Shown here piece by piece: positions 17,552-26,121 of a stretch of 49,023 bases of DNA. The position numbers and the translations under genes are program-made. Within the stretch, counting starts at the first letter, position 1. Each line of letters starts with the position of its first letter. Source of the DNA: an uncultured Candidatus Melainabacteria bacterium (GTDB lineage Bacteria; Cyanobacteriota; Vampirovibrionia; Gastranaerophilales; Gastranaerophilaceae); NCBI GenBank assembly GCA_934754425.1, contig CAKVIN010000017.1:1-49023 (forward strand). Reading direction: 5' to 3'. The notes beneath the pieces were generated by a model. It saw only the letters and a program-made list of their open reading frames with translations. It was not told the origin of the DNA and did no database searches.

Positions 17552-19201
17552 ATGTTATCAAAGATTTTTATAAAAAATTATATATTAATAGACGAACTAG
17601 AACTCGATTTTGCAGAGGGTTTGAATATAATTACTGGTGAAACCGGTGCCGGTAAAAGTATTCTTATGAATGCGATTGATATTGCTTTTGGAGCAAAAAC
17701 AGGAAAAGAAGTTATTAAAAAAGATACTGATAAGGCTATCATTGAGCTAACGCTATTAAATAAAAAACAAGATGTATCAAGTTTATTTGACGAATATGGA
17801 ATTGACTATAACGGTGAAGAAATTATTTTATCCAGAGAAATTACTCAAACCGGTTCACGCTCCAGAGTTAACGGATGTCTTGTTAACCAAGAATTTATGC
17901 GTAAATTTCGTGAACTTTTTATTGATATCCATTCTCAACATCAAACGTATTCATTCTTGCAGCCAAAATATCACATAATATTATTGGATGCGTATGCAAA
18001 GAATACTTGTGGCGCAATGCTGGAGAATTACAAAAAAGAATATAATCATTATAAGGATTTAGAATCAAAGCTTGATGAACTCAAAAATTCTGCGGATAAA
18101 ACAGAAGAACAAATTGATTTTCTTAAATTTCAGGTTAACGAAATTGACGAAGCACAGATTAAATCTCCAAATGAAGATGAAGAACTTAATAACGAGCTTT
18201 CTGTTTTAGAAAATGTTGAAAAGCTTAAAGACCTTACGGGTTCGTCTTTTTGGGCAATTTCCGGAGATGATGGTTCAATTCTTGATACATTAATCCAAAT
18301 TAAAACAAATTTATCCAAGGCTTCCAGCATGGATAATTCATTAGAGGAATCAGAAAGCCGTATAATTGAAGCGATTGAAGTTCTTAAAGATGTTTCGTCT
18401 TCCCTAAGAGAGTATTCAAGCGCATTAGAGTTTGATGAAGAAAAAATAAATTCTATCCAAGAACGACTTTTTATGCTCGACAAATTGAAGCATAAATATG
18501 GCGGAACGCTTGAAAAAGTTATAGAACAAGGTGAAAAATTAAGAAAAGAGCTTGATAGCATCGAATTTTCTACCCAAAATATAGAAGAATTAGAAAAAGA
18601 AATTATTGAAGAAAAGAAGAAACTTGAACTTTTGGCAGGTGAGATTTCAGAAGAAAGAAAAAATTACGCTCAAGTCCTTTCCGGTTTAATTGTTGAAAAA
18701 TTAGAAAAATTGGAACTTCCGAAAGTTAAATTTGATATCCATTTTGATAAAACAGAACTTTCTCCAAATGGATTTGACAAGGTTGAGTTCTTGATTTCTA
18801 CAAATATTTCAGAAGGCTTAAAACCTTTAGCGAAAGTTGCTTCAGGCGGTGAAATTTCAAGAGTTATGCTTGCTATCAAAACTATTTTTGCACAGAGCGA
18901 TAATATTGATACAGTGATTTTTGATGAAATTGATACGGGAATTTCCGGTAAAACTTCTCAAGCCGTTGCAGATGAAGTAAAAGAGCTTTCTAAATATATG
19001 CAAATCATTATGATTACGCACCAAGCAATAATTGCATCTAAATCTGACAAACATTTTTACGTTAAAAAGACACAAGATGGCAAAACCAGTGTTGATATTT
19101 CCGTTTTGGAAGATAGTGCTAAACTTAAAGCTATTGCAGAGCTTGCCGGTGGTGAAGTAACAGAAGAATCACTAAAATTTGCCAAAACATTAATGAATTA
19201 A
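17552..19201 (+). CDS. recN: DNA repair protein RecN
   Basis: 549 residues, the usual RecN length. SMC-like ABC ATPase with Walker A GETGAGKSILMNAID near the N-terminus, central coiled coils, ABC signature ASGGEISRVMLAIK and Walker B TVIFDEIDTGISGKTSQAV near the C-terminus, followed by the IMITHQAIIAS switch. RecN acts early in double-strand-break repair with RecA. It follows the TPR gene and ends in an A+T-only hairpin region facing a convergent gene. In many bacteria recN is damage-inducible; no LexA-type operator was recognised here. Confidence 0.95.
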   Translation: MLSKIFIKNYILIDELELDFAEGLNIITGETGAGKSILMNAIDIAFGAKTGKEVIKKDTDKAIIELTLLNKKQDVSSLFDEYGIDYNGEEIILSREITQTGSRSRVNGCLVNQEFMRKFRELFIDIHSQHQTYSFLQPKYHIILLDAYAKNTCGAMLENYKKEYNHYKDLESKLDELKNSADKTEEQIDFLKFQVNEIDEAQIKSPNEDEELNNELSVLENVEKLKDLTGSSFWAISGDDGSILDTLIQIKTNLSKASSMDNSLEESESRIIEAIEVLKDVSSSLREYSSALEFDEEKINSIQERLFMLDKLKHKYGGTLEKVIEQGEKLRKELDSIEFSTQNIEELEKEIIEEKKKLELLAGEISEERKNYAQVLSGLIVEKLEKLELPKVKFDIHFDKTELSPNGFDKVEFLISTNISEGLKPLAKVASGGEISRVMLAIKTIFAQSDNIDTVIFDEIDTGISGKTSQAVADEVKELSKYMQIIMITHQAIIASKSDKHFYVKKTQDGKTSVDISVLEDSAKLKAIAELAGGEVTEESLKFAKTLMN

Positions 19202-19265
19202 TAAGCAATCTAACTCGTACAAAATATAAAACTCGCTATTTGAAATGTATAAAATCGATATCTTT

Positions 19266-19298
19266 ATAAATTTTAAAAATTTATGTATTTTATCTATT
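19266..19298 (+). terminator. Weak A+T-rich terminator after recN
   Basis: ATAAATT (19266-19272) and AATTTAT (19278-19284) form a 7-bp stem with a 5-nt loop, followed by GTATTTTATCTATTTTTT. It contains no G-C pairs, so termination strength is doubtful. It lies between the convergent recN and glycine-rich protein genes. Confidence 0.35.
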
Positions 19299-19779
19299 TT
19301 TTACCAAAAATGCCGTTCCAAAGATTTTTTATACCGTTTCCAACCCAAGTTGCTGCAGAAGCGATACCTTTTCCGACGGCTTTTATGCCATTCCAAACTC
19401 CGTTCGCAGCCGGAACAATTGCATTATTCCAAGTCCAATTAGCAGCTTTACCTATTGCTTTTCCTGCTGGAACTATTGCCTTATTCCAAGCCCACGAAAC
19501 TCCTGAACCTATTGCATCAAATACTTTTGGTAATGCAGGTATTAAAGCCATACCGGCGGCAAATCCAACTCCGATTCCGACACCATTGCTAAAACCACCC
19601 ATTGAGCCAAATCCAAATGAATTTCCGCACATTGGACTGAAACCATAACCAAAACATCCGGGAGAAAAACTTCCAAATGAATTACAACTTCCCCACGGAC
19701 TTAAACTGTTAGTCGAAAAATTAACAGAATGACCATTAGCATTTATTGTTGTATTTGTGATAGTTCCAAAGCCGTACAT
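19294..19779 (-). CDS. Glycine/tryptophan-rich small protein with repeated amphipathic segments
   Basis: 161 residues, no recognised family. The first 75 residues are rich in Gly, Ser, Phe and Asn with several Cys. The middle is hydrophobic (VGIGVGFAAGMALIPALPKV). The C-terminal half repeats a short unit: SWAWNKAIVPAGKAIGKA, NWTWNNAIVPAANGVWNGI, KAVGKGIASAATWVGNGI and KNLWNGIFGKK. Net positive with regular Trp and Gly spacing, it resembles membrane-active or pore-forming segments, or a glycine-zipper assembly. No classical signal peptide. AGAGGATTAAAA upstream of the ATG is a good Shine-Dalgarno. Confidence 0.65.
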   Translation of the reverse strand: MYGFGTITNTTINANGHSVNFSTNSLSPWGSCNSFGSFSPGCFGYGFSPMCGNSFGFGSMGGFSNGVGIGVGFAAGMALIPALPKVFDAIGSGVSWAWNKAIVPAGKAIGKAANWTWNNAIVPAANGVWNGIKAVGKGIASAATWVGNGIKNLWNGIFGKK

Positions 19780-19862
19780 TTTTAATCCTCTTTTATATAT
19801 AAAAAGTATTACAGGATTAAATAATTGCTATATTCTTAATATGTTTTTTACATAACTTTACA

Positions 19863-21248
19863 TTATGCCAAATATTTTTGTAATGTTTCTTTATCAAAAA
19901 CTTCCACGCTATCACGAGAATGGATAAATATTAAGCAAGAAATCAGCGTTTTAAATGACTGAAAATCTTCAAACGCTAATTTTTGTCTTAAATCAGTCAT
20001 ATTATTTGCCATAAATTCCGTAATAACAACTTTATCGCTATAAAATAATTCTGAGAGGAATTCAAACGCATCACGAGTTTTTACACCTTCTAGATAAATA
20101 GTATCAGGGGATTGGAATTCTACATATCTAAGAGCCTTATCCATATTGAAACCAATATTTTCGTTCAACTCACACTGATTAACTCCCTTGAGTTCATATT
20201 TAGCAATAGATTCTATTGTCATGATATTTTTTTGAACTTTTACAGCCTCCATAAGCAATGAATAAATCAAATGAGTTTTTCCGCTCAAAGGAGAACCACA
20301 CACCAAAATAATTCCAGGGTTATTTAAAGCGTGTGTAATAATGCTTCGTTGTTTTTCATCCGTAATAATTTTATCTAATTGTATTGGCGGTTTATAAATT
20401 TTTAACGAAATTCTTTCTCCCATAATAGTTGGGAAAGATGAAACAGACGCTATAAGCATAGTATTTTCTACTTTAAAACATAATTTGCCAAGCTGTGGAA
20501 TTTCGCAAACTGTAGCGTCAAGGTTTGATAGAGTTTTAAGTTTAGAAACAAAAGCTGAGTTTAAAATTGCCGGAACAGTCCCTTTATCAAACGGTTCGCC
20601 ATTTTTCTTAAACACAACTTTCAGCCCTTCTTCAACTTGTTCAAAATTAAGTTCATGAATATCTTCTATTATTGCTTGCTTAAGAATAGCTCTGATAACG
20701 TGTTGAATATGTTCTTCGCCGGCTTCTTCTTTATGAAGTTCTTCTGTCCAATCAAAATCATCATCTTCTTCGGAAGTCAAAGTTATGCTATCAACAGTAT
20801 CTGCGACTTTATAATATTCATCAATCTTTTTCATGATACTTGTTTCAGTCGCAATAACAGGTTCAATAGAGCATTCCGCTGTTTCAATAATCTTATCAAT
20901 CGCAAACAAATCAAGAGGGTCAGCCATTGCAACCGTCAAAACATCTTCAATCTTAAACAGAGGAATAATTCTATAACGTCTGGCATCAGCAAAAGTCACA
21001 AACTTAAAACATTTTGGGTCAGGTTCATAATCTTCAAGATTAACACAAGGAATATGAAGCTTTGATTCCAAAAACTTCAAAAGCGTACTTTCTTCCAAAA
21101 TTCCGGAATTTATCAACGCTTGACCGATATTAATCCTCTGAACATTTGCAAGCTCTTCTGCTTTTTCCAATGTTTCATAAGAAACAATTCCATCTCGCAC
21201 AAGTTCATATTTAAGTTTTTCAAGTGTTTTGTTGTTTAATGTGTCCAT
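19863..21248 (-). CDS. Degenerate GspE/PilB-type ATPase paralogue
   Basis: 461 residues from the ATG at 21248; an in-frame ATG at 21302 would add 18 residues that look unlike family members. The N-terminal MshEN/T2SSE_N domain is intact (KYELVRDGIVSYETLEKAEE...IGQALINSGI). In the C-terminal ATPase domain Walker A remains (CGSPLSGKTHL), but other family signatures are lost compared with the full-length GspE in the same operon: GEIRDFET has become LEGVKTRDAF, the His box STVHTNSA has become ITEFMANN, and the zinc-binding CxxC pairs are missing. It may be a regulatory or c-di-GMP-binding pseudo-ATPase of the pilus machine. It ends the minus-strand operon. Confidence 0.8.
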   Translation of the reverse strand: MDTLNNKTLEKLKYELVRDGIVSYETLEKAEELANVQRINIGQALINSGILEESTLLKFLESKLHIPCVNLEDYEPDPKCFKFVTFADARRYRIIPLFKIEDVLTVAMADPLDLFAIDKIIETAECSIEPVIATETSIMKKIDEYYKVADTVDSITLTSEEDDDFDWTEELHKEEAGEEHIQHVIRAILKQAIIEDIHELNFEQVEEGLKVVFKKNGEPFDKGTVPAILNSAFVSKLKTLSNLDATVCEIPQLGKLCFKVENTMLIASVSSFPTIMGERISLKIYKPPIQLDKIITDEKQRSIITHALNNPGIILVCGSPLSGKTHLIYSLLMEAVKVQKNIMTIESIAKYELKGVNQCELNENIGFNMDKALRYVEFQSPDTIYLEGVKTRDAFEFLSELFYSDKVVITEFMANNMTDLRQKLAFEDFQSFKTLISCLIFIHSRDSVEVFDKETLQKYLA

Positions 21249-21336
21249 TGCTTTTATCCATTTACTAATGAAGTTGAAAAGTGGAACAGTAAAATAGTTC
21301 ATATTATGAGCACTAGCAAACTTAATAAACTACTCC

Positions 21337-21360
21337 ACTTCTAAACTTCTAAACTTCTAA
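21337..21360. repeat. Three tandem copies of an 8-bp unit
   Basis: ACTTCTAA occurs three times without interruption (21337-21344, 21345-21352, 21353-21360) directly behind the response-regulator stop codon. Copy-number slippage is likely. No coding or regulatory role is evident. Confidence 0.8.
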
Positions 21361-21361
21361 A

Positions 21362-21724
21362 CTATTTTAGATATTCTTCTACCTTCTTCACAATCGCATC
21401 CAACTCAAACGGTTTAGTAATATATTCATTAACACCCGTTTCTTCTCCAATCATTTTATCTTCCAATTGCGAACGAGCCGTAACCATAATTATCGGAATA
21501 TCTTTGTACTTGCTATCATACTTAAGAAGTCTGCTTATCTTATATCCATTGATTTTTGGCATCATTACATCAAGAATAATTAAGTCCGGCATAATTTCTT
21601 TTGCAAGTCTTAATCCGTCTTCGCCGTTATAAGCTGTATAACACACGTATCCTGAAACTTCCAGAACAAACTTAAGACTTTCAACAATGTCTTGTTCGTC
21701 ATCCACTATAAGTATCTTTTTCAT
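21362..21724 (-). CDS. Single-domain response regulator
   Basis: 120 residues consisting only of a receiver domain: KKILIVDDEQD acidic pocket, phospho-Asp in LIILDVMMPKINGYK, conserved Thr in IIMVTARSQ and Lys in YITKPFEL. The start at 21724 is chosen because AAGGAGATACAC precedes it; an upstream TTG is part of that region. It overlaps the end of the histidine kinase gene by 26 bp, so they are coupled. It probably relays phosphate from that kinase to the pilus machinery, in CheY/PilG fashion. Confidence 0.9.
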   Translation of the reverse strand: MKKILIVDDEQDIVESLKFVLEVSGYVCYTAYNGEDGLRLAKEIMPDLIILDVMMPKINGYKISRLLKYDSKYKDIPIIMVTARSQLEDKMIGEETGVNEYITKPFELDAIVKKVEEYLK

Positions 21725-23711
21725 GTGTATCTCCTTCAATATCGTATGAATACATTATATCACATTTACCGTACAAGTTCTTATTCTGCTCAATTACAGC
21801 ATCAATTTTCTTTTTCAAAAATTCTGCAGAAGGTTTATCACCATCAACCAAGATTAGTGACAATGTTGTCATTGCACCTTCTTTTTCGATGAGCGAATTT
21901 GTCATGTACGTTTTGTTCAACAAATTATTTTCTTTTAACAAATTCTCAATAACTTCATTTGTTGATTTAATCTTAATAACCGCAATTGTAGAACCGTTAG
22001 AACGTGCCTTTTGCGCAAGTTGTTTTTTAATCATAACAAAATTACTCTTATCATTTGCAATCGGAATAACGAAATAAAATTTTGAACCCTTATTAATTTC
22101 GCTATCACACCAAATTGCACCGTTATGAGATTCCATTAATTGCCTTGCAATTGGCAAGCCTAAACCGGAACCACCAACTTTTCGAGATAAAGAATTTTCT
22201 ATCTGTGCAAATTTATCAAACACATGGTTTAAGTCTTTTCTTTCAATACCAATACCGTGGTCTTCTACGCAAACTTGCAAATAATTACCTTGAAGCTTCT
22301 TAATATCATCCTCGAAACAATGGTCATATTGCAATTCTCTTGCATTAACAACCTTGGAAGATATTTCAATCGTTCCGGCATCAGGAGTAAATTTTATAGC
22401 ATTAGAAACAAGATTTGTAAGCACTTGCTCTAACCTGTTAGAATCCGCATAAACTTCAACTTGCTCTCCGGAAGATGTATATTTAATAGTCAAATCCTTT
22501 TCTTTCGCTACTTCCATAAGATTGTTTTTTACGTATTCAATAACCGGCTCAACATGAATAAGCTCAAATTTGAAATCCATTTTTCCGGCTTCGATTTTTG
22601 AAATATCCAACAAATCATTAATAATACCTGAAAGTCTTATTGCATTTCTTTTACCCATAGAAACAAATTTTTCTATGTTTTCAGTCATTTCGCCTGCTTT
22701 ACCACTCAAAATAATATCCATTGCATTTTTTATAGCAGTAAGCGGAGTTCTTAATTCGTGAGAAACTATTGAAATAAATTCAGATTTCAAACGCTCTAAT
22801 TTTTGCAACTTTCTGTTTGTCGCCTTCAATTCTTGCGTAAAAGAAGCACTCTGTAATGGTATCGTCACTTGTTGAACAAGAGTTTGAAAACAAGTTGCAT
22901 CCTCAGTAGAAAAAGGTTTTTCTCTATAAATTTCTGTAAATCCAAAAAACTCATCATTCAATGATATCGGCGCAAACATATTATCAAATCTTAAAATAGA
23001 AAAGTCATATTCTTGGATATTATGTTTAATATTTTTTTCAATTTTCAAATTCCCGATTTTTATATCAATCGGCGGGTCTGAAAGAAGTGATTTATAACTC
23101 AAAATCGCTCTGAGTTTAAGTGCTTCTAGAAGTCTGTCAGAAATTTTATAAAGCGAATTTATGATTAAAACAGGTTCACGTTCCGAGCGGAAAATAAGAG
23201 TACAAGAAAGTTCAAAATTTAAAGATTTTTCAATCCCTTCAATCATTATTTTGATTAATTTATCTTTATCTAAAGAGCCTGCTAATTGCGAACTTGTGTT
23301 ATACAAAACATTCAATTGGTACAAACTTCTTGCCAATTCTTGATTTGATTTTGTCATTTTTAAAAGCGAATGTCTTGTTCTTAAACTTGAATCAACAGTT
23401 GCAAAAAGTAATTTTTCATCAATAGGTGCTTTCAAAAATAGATTAGCATTATGCATAACATCTTTTGTATGATCTTTTTCACCCAAAACTAAAATTATTA
23501 CGACAGGATATTGTTTTATCTTTCGACACAAAGGTTTTAAGTCTAAAGAAGCAACATCACCATCAACAATAACGATGTCCGGTTCTTCCACTTTTAGAAT
23601 ATCGAAAATCATTGTATTATCATTAGACACAAGAATTTCGTCAGTTGGAAAAACCTTTCTTACAATCCCCTCTTTTTCATTATCATCACTTATTAATAAA
23701 AACTTTGTCAT
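21699..23711 (-). CDS. Cytoplasmic hybrid sensor histidine kinase (REC-like - GAF - HisKA - HATPase)
   Basis: 670 residues. N-terminal receiver-like domain (about 1-115; IVIVDGDVAS in the phospho-Asp position, degenerate), a GAF-like sensor region (about 135-300), HisKA with phospho-His in FISIVSHELRTPLTAIK (His about 319), and HATPase with NAIKFTPDAG, DHGIGIERKDL and GGSGLGLPIARQL. A C-terminal extension of about 95 residues resembles another degenerate receiver (LILVDGDKPSAEFL). No membrane span. It is followed by its likely cognate response regulator inside the pilus/secretion operon. No Shine-Dalgarno precedes the ATG. Confidence 0.9.
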   Translation of the reverse strand: MTKFLLISDDNEKEGIVRKVFPTDEILVSNDNTMIFDILKVEEPDIVIVDGDVASLDLKPLCRKIKQYPVVIILVLGEKDHTKDVMHNANLFLKAPIDEKLLFATVDSSLRTRHSLLKMTKSNQELARSLYQLNVLYNTSSQLAGSLDKDKLIKIMIEGIEKSLNFELSCTLIFRSEREPVLIINSLYKISDRLLEALKLRAILSYKSLLSDPPIDIKIGNLKIEKNIKHNIQEYDFSILRFDNMFAPISLNDEFFGFTEIYREKPFSTEDATCFQTLVQQVTIPLQSASFTQELKATNRKLQKLERLKSEFISIVSHELRTPLTAIKNAMDIILSGKAGEMTENIEKFVSMGKRNAIRLSGIINDLLDISKIEAGKMDFKFELIHVEPVIEYVKNNLMEVAKEKDLTIKYTSSGEQVEVYADSNRLEQVLTNLVSNAIKFTPDAGTIEISSKVVNARELQYDHCFEDDIKKLQGNYLQVCVEDHGIGIERKDLNHVFDKFAQIENSLSRKVGGSGLGLPIARQLMESHNGAIWCDSEINKGSKFYFVIPIANDKSNFVMIKKQLAQKARSNGSTIAVIKIKSTNEVIENLLKENNLLNKTYMTNSLIEKEGAMTTLSLILVDGDKPSAEFLKKKIDAVIEQNKNLYGKCDIMYSYDIEGDTHEKDTYSG

Positions 23712-23717
23712 ATTGAC

Positions 23718-23726
23718 ATAATAACA
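23718..23726 (-). promoter_or_regulatory. Extended -10 box before the histidine kinase gene (leaderless candidate)
   Basis: On the minus strand TGTTATTAT (TGn plus TATTAT at 23718-23723) ends 6 nt before the ATG at 23711. No Shine-Dalgarno is present. This would make an internal promoter within the operon. Confidence 0.4.
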
Positions 23727-23788
23727 AAAACGGGTTTAAAATGCTATGAGAATTCTATTTTGATTAACGATTTTATACAAGTTGCGCA

Positions 23789-24613
23789 CTACATTTTTTT
23801 CATTCTTGAATTAAATCCAAATTTTACAAGCCTATTAATCCAAGCTTGTGGTAATTTGGAAATCATTTCTGCAACAAACGCATCTTTTCCAACTGTATAA
23901 CTCAACTTTGGCTTATTCATATTATCAACTTTGATAATTTTTTCTACAACCTTATCAACAGAAAGCCCTTTTTGTTCATTCTTTCTGGCATTAGAAATAA
24001 CAAACTGCATTTCTTTTTCATAACCATTACAATTATCCAAATATTTTGAGTTTTCATTTATTGATTTACCCCAAAGCGGAGTTGCAATAGCCCCAGGTTT
24101 AATAGATATAATTTGCAAATTCTTTTTATTCTCTATCAATAATGAGTTAAAGAACATGTCCAAACAGCGTTTTGACGCACAATACGGTGAAATATAAGGG
24201 AAAATTCCAAAACTTGCCATAGAACTTACGTTTATTATTTTAGAGTTTTCAAGAATTTCCATTAATTCTTTTGTAAATTCTAAATGCCCAAAAACATTAA
24301 CATCAAACTGACGTCTGATTTCTTGCATCTCAATTTTTTCAACAGGCCCTGCTACAACACAACCCGCAATATTTATCAACGTATCGACTTTCGTACATTT
24401 GGATTTCAAATATTCAGCCGCAAGCTTAATTGTTTCCGGCTTAGCATAATCAATGTAAAACGGATAAATATTAGCAGAAATCGAAGATAAATCTGCTAGT
24501 TTAGATTTATCACGATATCCTGCAAATATAATATTATTTTCTGCCAACTTTTCAATCAAAGCCTTACCGATACCGGAAGTTGCACCGGTAATTATATACG
24601 TTTTAGTTTTCAT
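23789..24613 (-). CDS. Short-chain dehydrogenase/reductase
   Basis: 274 residues of the classical SDR fold: NAD(P)-binding TGATSGIGKALIEKL, central NIAGCV (NxAG), catalytic Ser in INVSSMASFG and the YxxxK pair in YCASKR (about residue 143). The substrate cannot be predicted; the C-terminal region resembles SDRs acting on lipids or steroids. It overlaps the preceding 93-codon gene by 11 bp. Its position within a pilus/secretion operon is odd and may simply reflect cotranscription. Confidence 0.85.
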   Translation of the reverse strand: MKTKTYIITGATSGIGKALIEKLAENNIIFAGYRDKSKLADLSSISANIYPFYIDYAKPETIKLAAEYLKSKCTKVDTLINIAGCVVAGPVEKIEMQEIRRQFDVNVFGHLEFTKELMEILENSKIINVSSMASFGIFPYISPYCASKRCLDMFFNSLLIENKKNLQIISIKPGAIATPLWGKSINENSKYLDNCNGYEKEMQFVISNARKNEQKGLSVDKVVEKIIKVDNMNKPKLSYTVGKDAFVAEMISKLPQAWINRLVKFGFNSRMKKM

Positions 24614-24884
24614 ACAAAGGTCTCATAATCAAAATTGTAGAAATATTTACTTGTAAAAAATCATGATATTCAATTTCTCTTTGTGGCACAAGTTTTGATT
24701 CCAGTGTACAATCTTTCACCGCAAGAAATTGTTTATTAGTATTTAAAAGATCAGAAATAAGACGGCTCTTCTTACCTAATTTTGGTAAAAATACATCTCC
24801 TCTTATAACAAATTCAGCCGTTTCTATATAAACTTTTTCTTTCCAAGCAGAAGTTGAAAGTTCCATAATTTCTTTATTTTCCAT
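24603..24884 (-). CDS. Small conserved-looking protein of unknown function
   Basis: 93 residues without signal peptide or membrane span. Predicted strands dominate (KVYIETAEFVIRGDVFLP, KQFLAVKDCTLES, FLQVNISTILIMRP). It has an AAGGATATT Shine-Dalgarno and sits between pilC/gspF and the SDR gene, overlapping the latter. It may be a small beta-barrel accessory protein, but no function is recognised. Confidence 0.65.
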   Translation of the reverse strand: MENKEIMELSTSAWKEKVYIETAEFVIRGDVFLPKLGKKSRLISDLLNTNKQFLAVKDCTLESKLVPQREIEYHDFLQVNISTILIMRPLYEN

Positions 24885-24903
24885 AATATCCTTTCTTGAA
24901 AAA

Positions 24904-26103
24904 TTAGTTCATATATGATTGGAACAACGGTAAGTATAGAGCCAATGCCATTACAAGTACAATACTACCAATTACAATAAGCATAATCGGTTCAATCATC
25001 TTCGTTAATGTATCAATAATTGAATCCAATATTTTGTCTAAATAATTAACTGCTTTTTCCAACATTTCACCTAAACGACCGGATTGTTCACCGGTTGCAA
25101 TCATAAACAAAACCATCTTAGGTACAATCCCAGTTGCTTTAAACGCTTGAGATACTTGCAAACCTTGTTGAACTTTAACAATCGCACTACTTAATTTACT
25201 TTTCATAACAGAATTTGTTAATGTAATTACAGCCAAATGCAAACAGTCAACAACCGGAATACCTGCATCATATGATACACTCATAACTGACAAAAAGTTT
25301 GAATAGTTTGAATACATTATTAAGTTATTCAACAAAGGTATTTTAAGAACAAGTTTATCCAAAACTCTTCTTGCAGGCTGCCAATTTACAACCGTAATAC
25401 AAAATGCAATAAATCCGGCAATAAATATTGGAATCGTATACCAATACGTTTTCAAATAATCACCGGCATTAATCATCATTGCAGTAATCCAAGGCAATGG
25501 TTTATCTTGTTGTGCAAACATATCTTTGAAAGCCGGAAATACAAATGTTAACATGATTAATACAATTACAAATGCCAGCACAATTACGAACATCGGATAC
25601 ATAAGTGTTCCGATAACTTTTGACTTTGTTTTTTCTTGTTTATTTAGCAAATTTTTGATACGGTCAAGAGTTTTTTCCAATTCACCGGCTTCTTCACCGG
25701 CTTTTATCAAACCGATAAAAATGTAACCAAAAACTTGCGGATATCTTGCCATTGTATCAGCAAACGTAGAACCTGCCATAATTTGTGTCTTCAAAATCTT
25801 TGACATATCACGAATTTTTTTTCTGGCAGCTTCTTGCTCCATAAACATCAAAGATTCAACAGCCGGAATACCTGATGTTAATAATATTTGCAATGTCGAA
25901 ATAAAGTCAATTTTTTCTGCTAAAGATAAAGACGAAATGCGTGCAGATTTACTTGCTTTCGATTCATCAGCTTGTTTAACTTCTGTTGGAACTAAACCCA
26001 TTTTTCTGATTAAGTCTTTTGCATCCTTAAAGTCAGAAGCAACAATATTTCCGCTTACAACTTCTCTTCCCTTTTTTAATGCTTTATAATTATAAATTGG
26101 CAT
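24904..26103 (-). CDS. pilC: Type IV pilus/type II secretion inner-membrane platform protein
   Basis: 399 residues, the normal PilC/GspF length. It starts with PIYNYKALKKGREVVSGNIVA, typical of the family, and has two T2SSF repeats, each with membrane spans (e.g. TLMYPMFVIVLAFVIVLIMLTFVFPAF and a C-terminal IEPIMLIVIGSIVLVMALALYLPLF, in part) and the conserved AGEEAGELEKTLDRI / TGEQSGRLGEML motifs. It anchors the cytoplasmic ATPase at the inner membrane. AGAGGTTAAT precedes the ATG. PilC and GspF cannot be told apart from sequence alone. Confidence 0.92.
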   Translation of the reverse strand: MPIYNYKALKKGREVVSGNIVASDFKDAKDLIRKMGLVPTEVKQADESKASKSARISSLSLAEKIDFISTLQILLTSGIPAVESLMFMEQEAARKKIRDMSKILKTQIMAGSTFADTMARYPQVFGYIFIGLIKAGEEAGELEKTLDRIKNLLNKQEKTKSKVIGTLMYPMFVIVLAFVIVLIMLTFVFPAFKDMFAQQDKPLPWITAMMINAGDYLKTYWYTIPIFIAGFIAFCITVVNWQPARRVLDKLVLKIPLLNNLIMYSNYSNFLSVMSVSYDAGIPVVDCLHLAVITLTNSVMKSKLSSAIVKVQQGLQVSQAFKATGIVPKMVLFMIATGEQSGRLGEMLEKAVNYLDKILDSIIDTLTKMIEPIMLIVIGSIVLVMALALYLPLFQSYMN

Positions 26104-26121
26104 ATTAACCTCTCATCAAAA

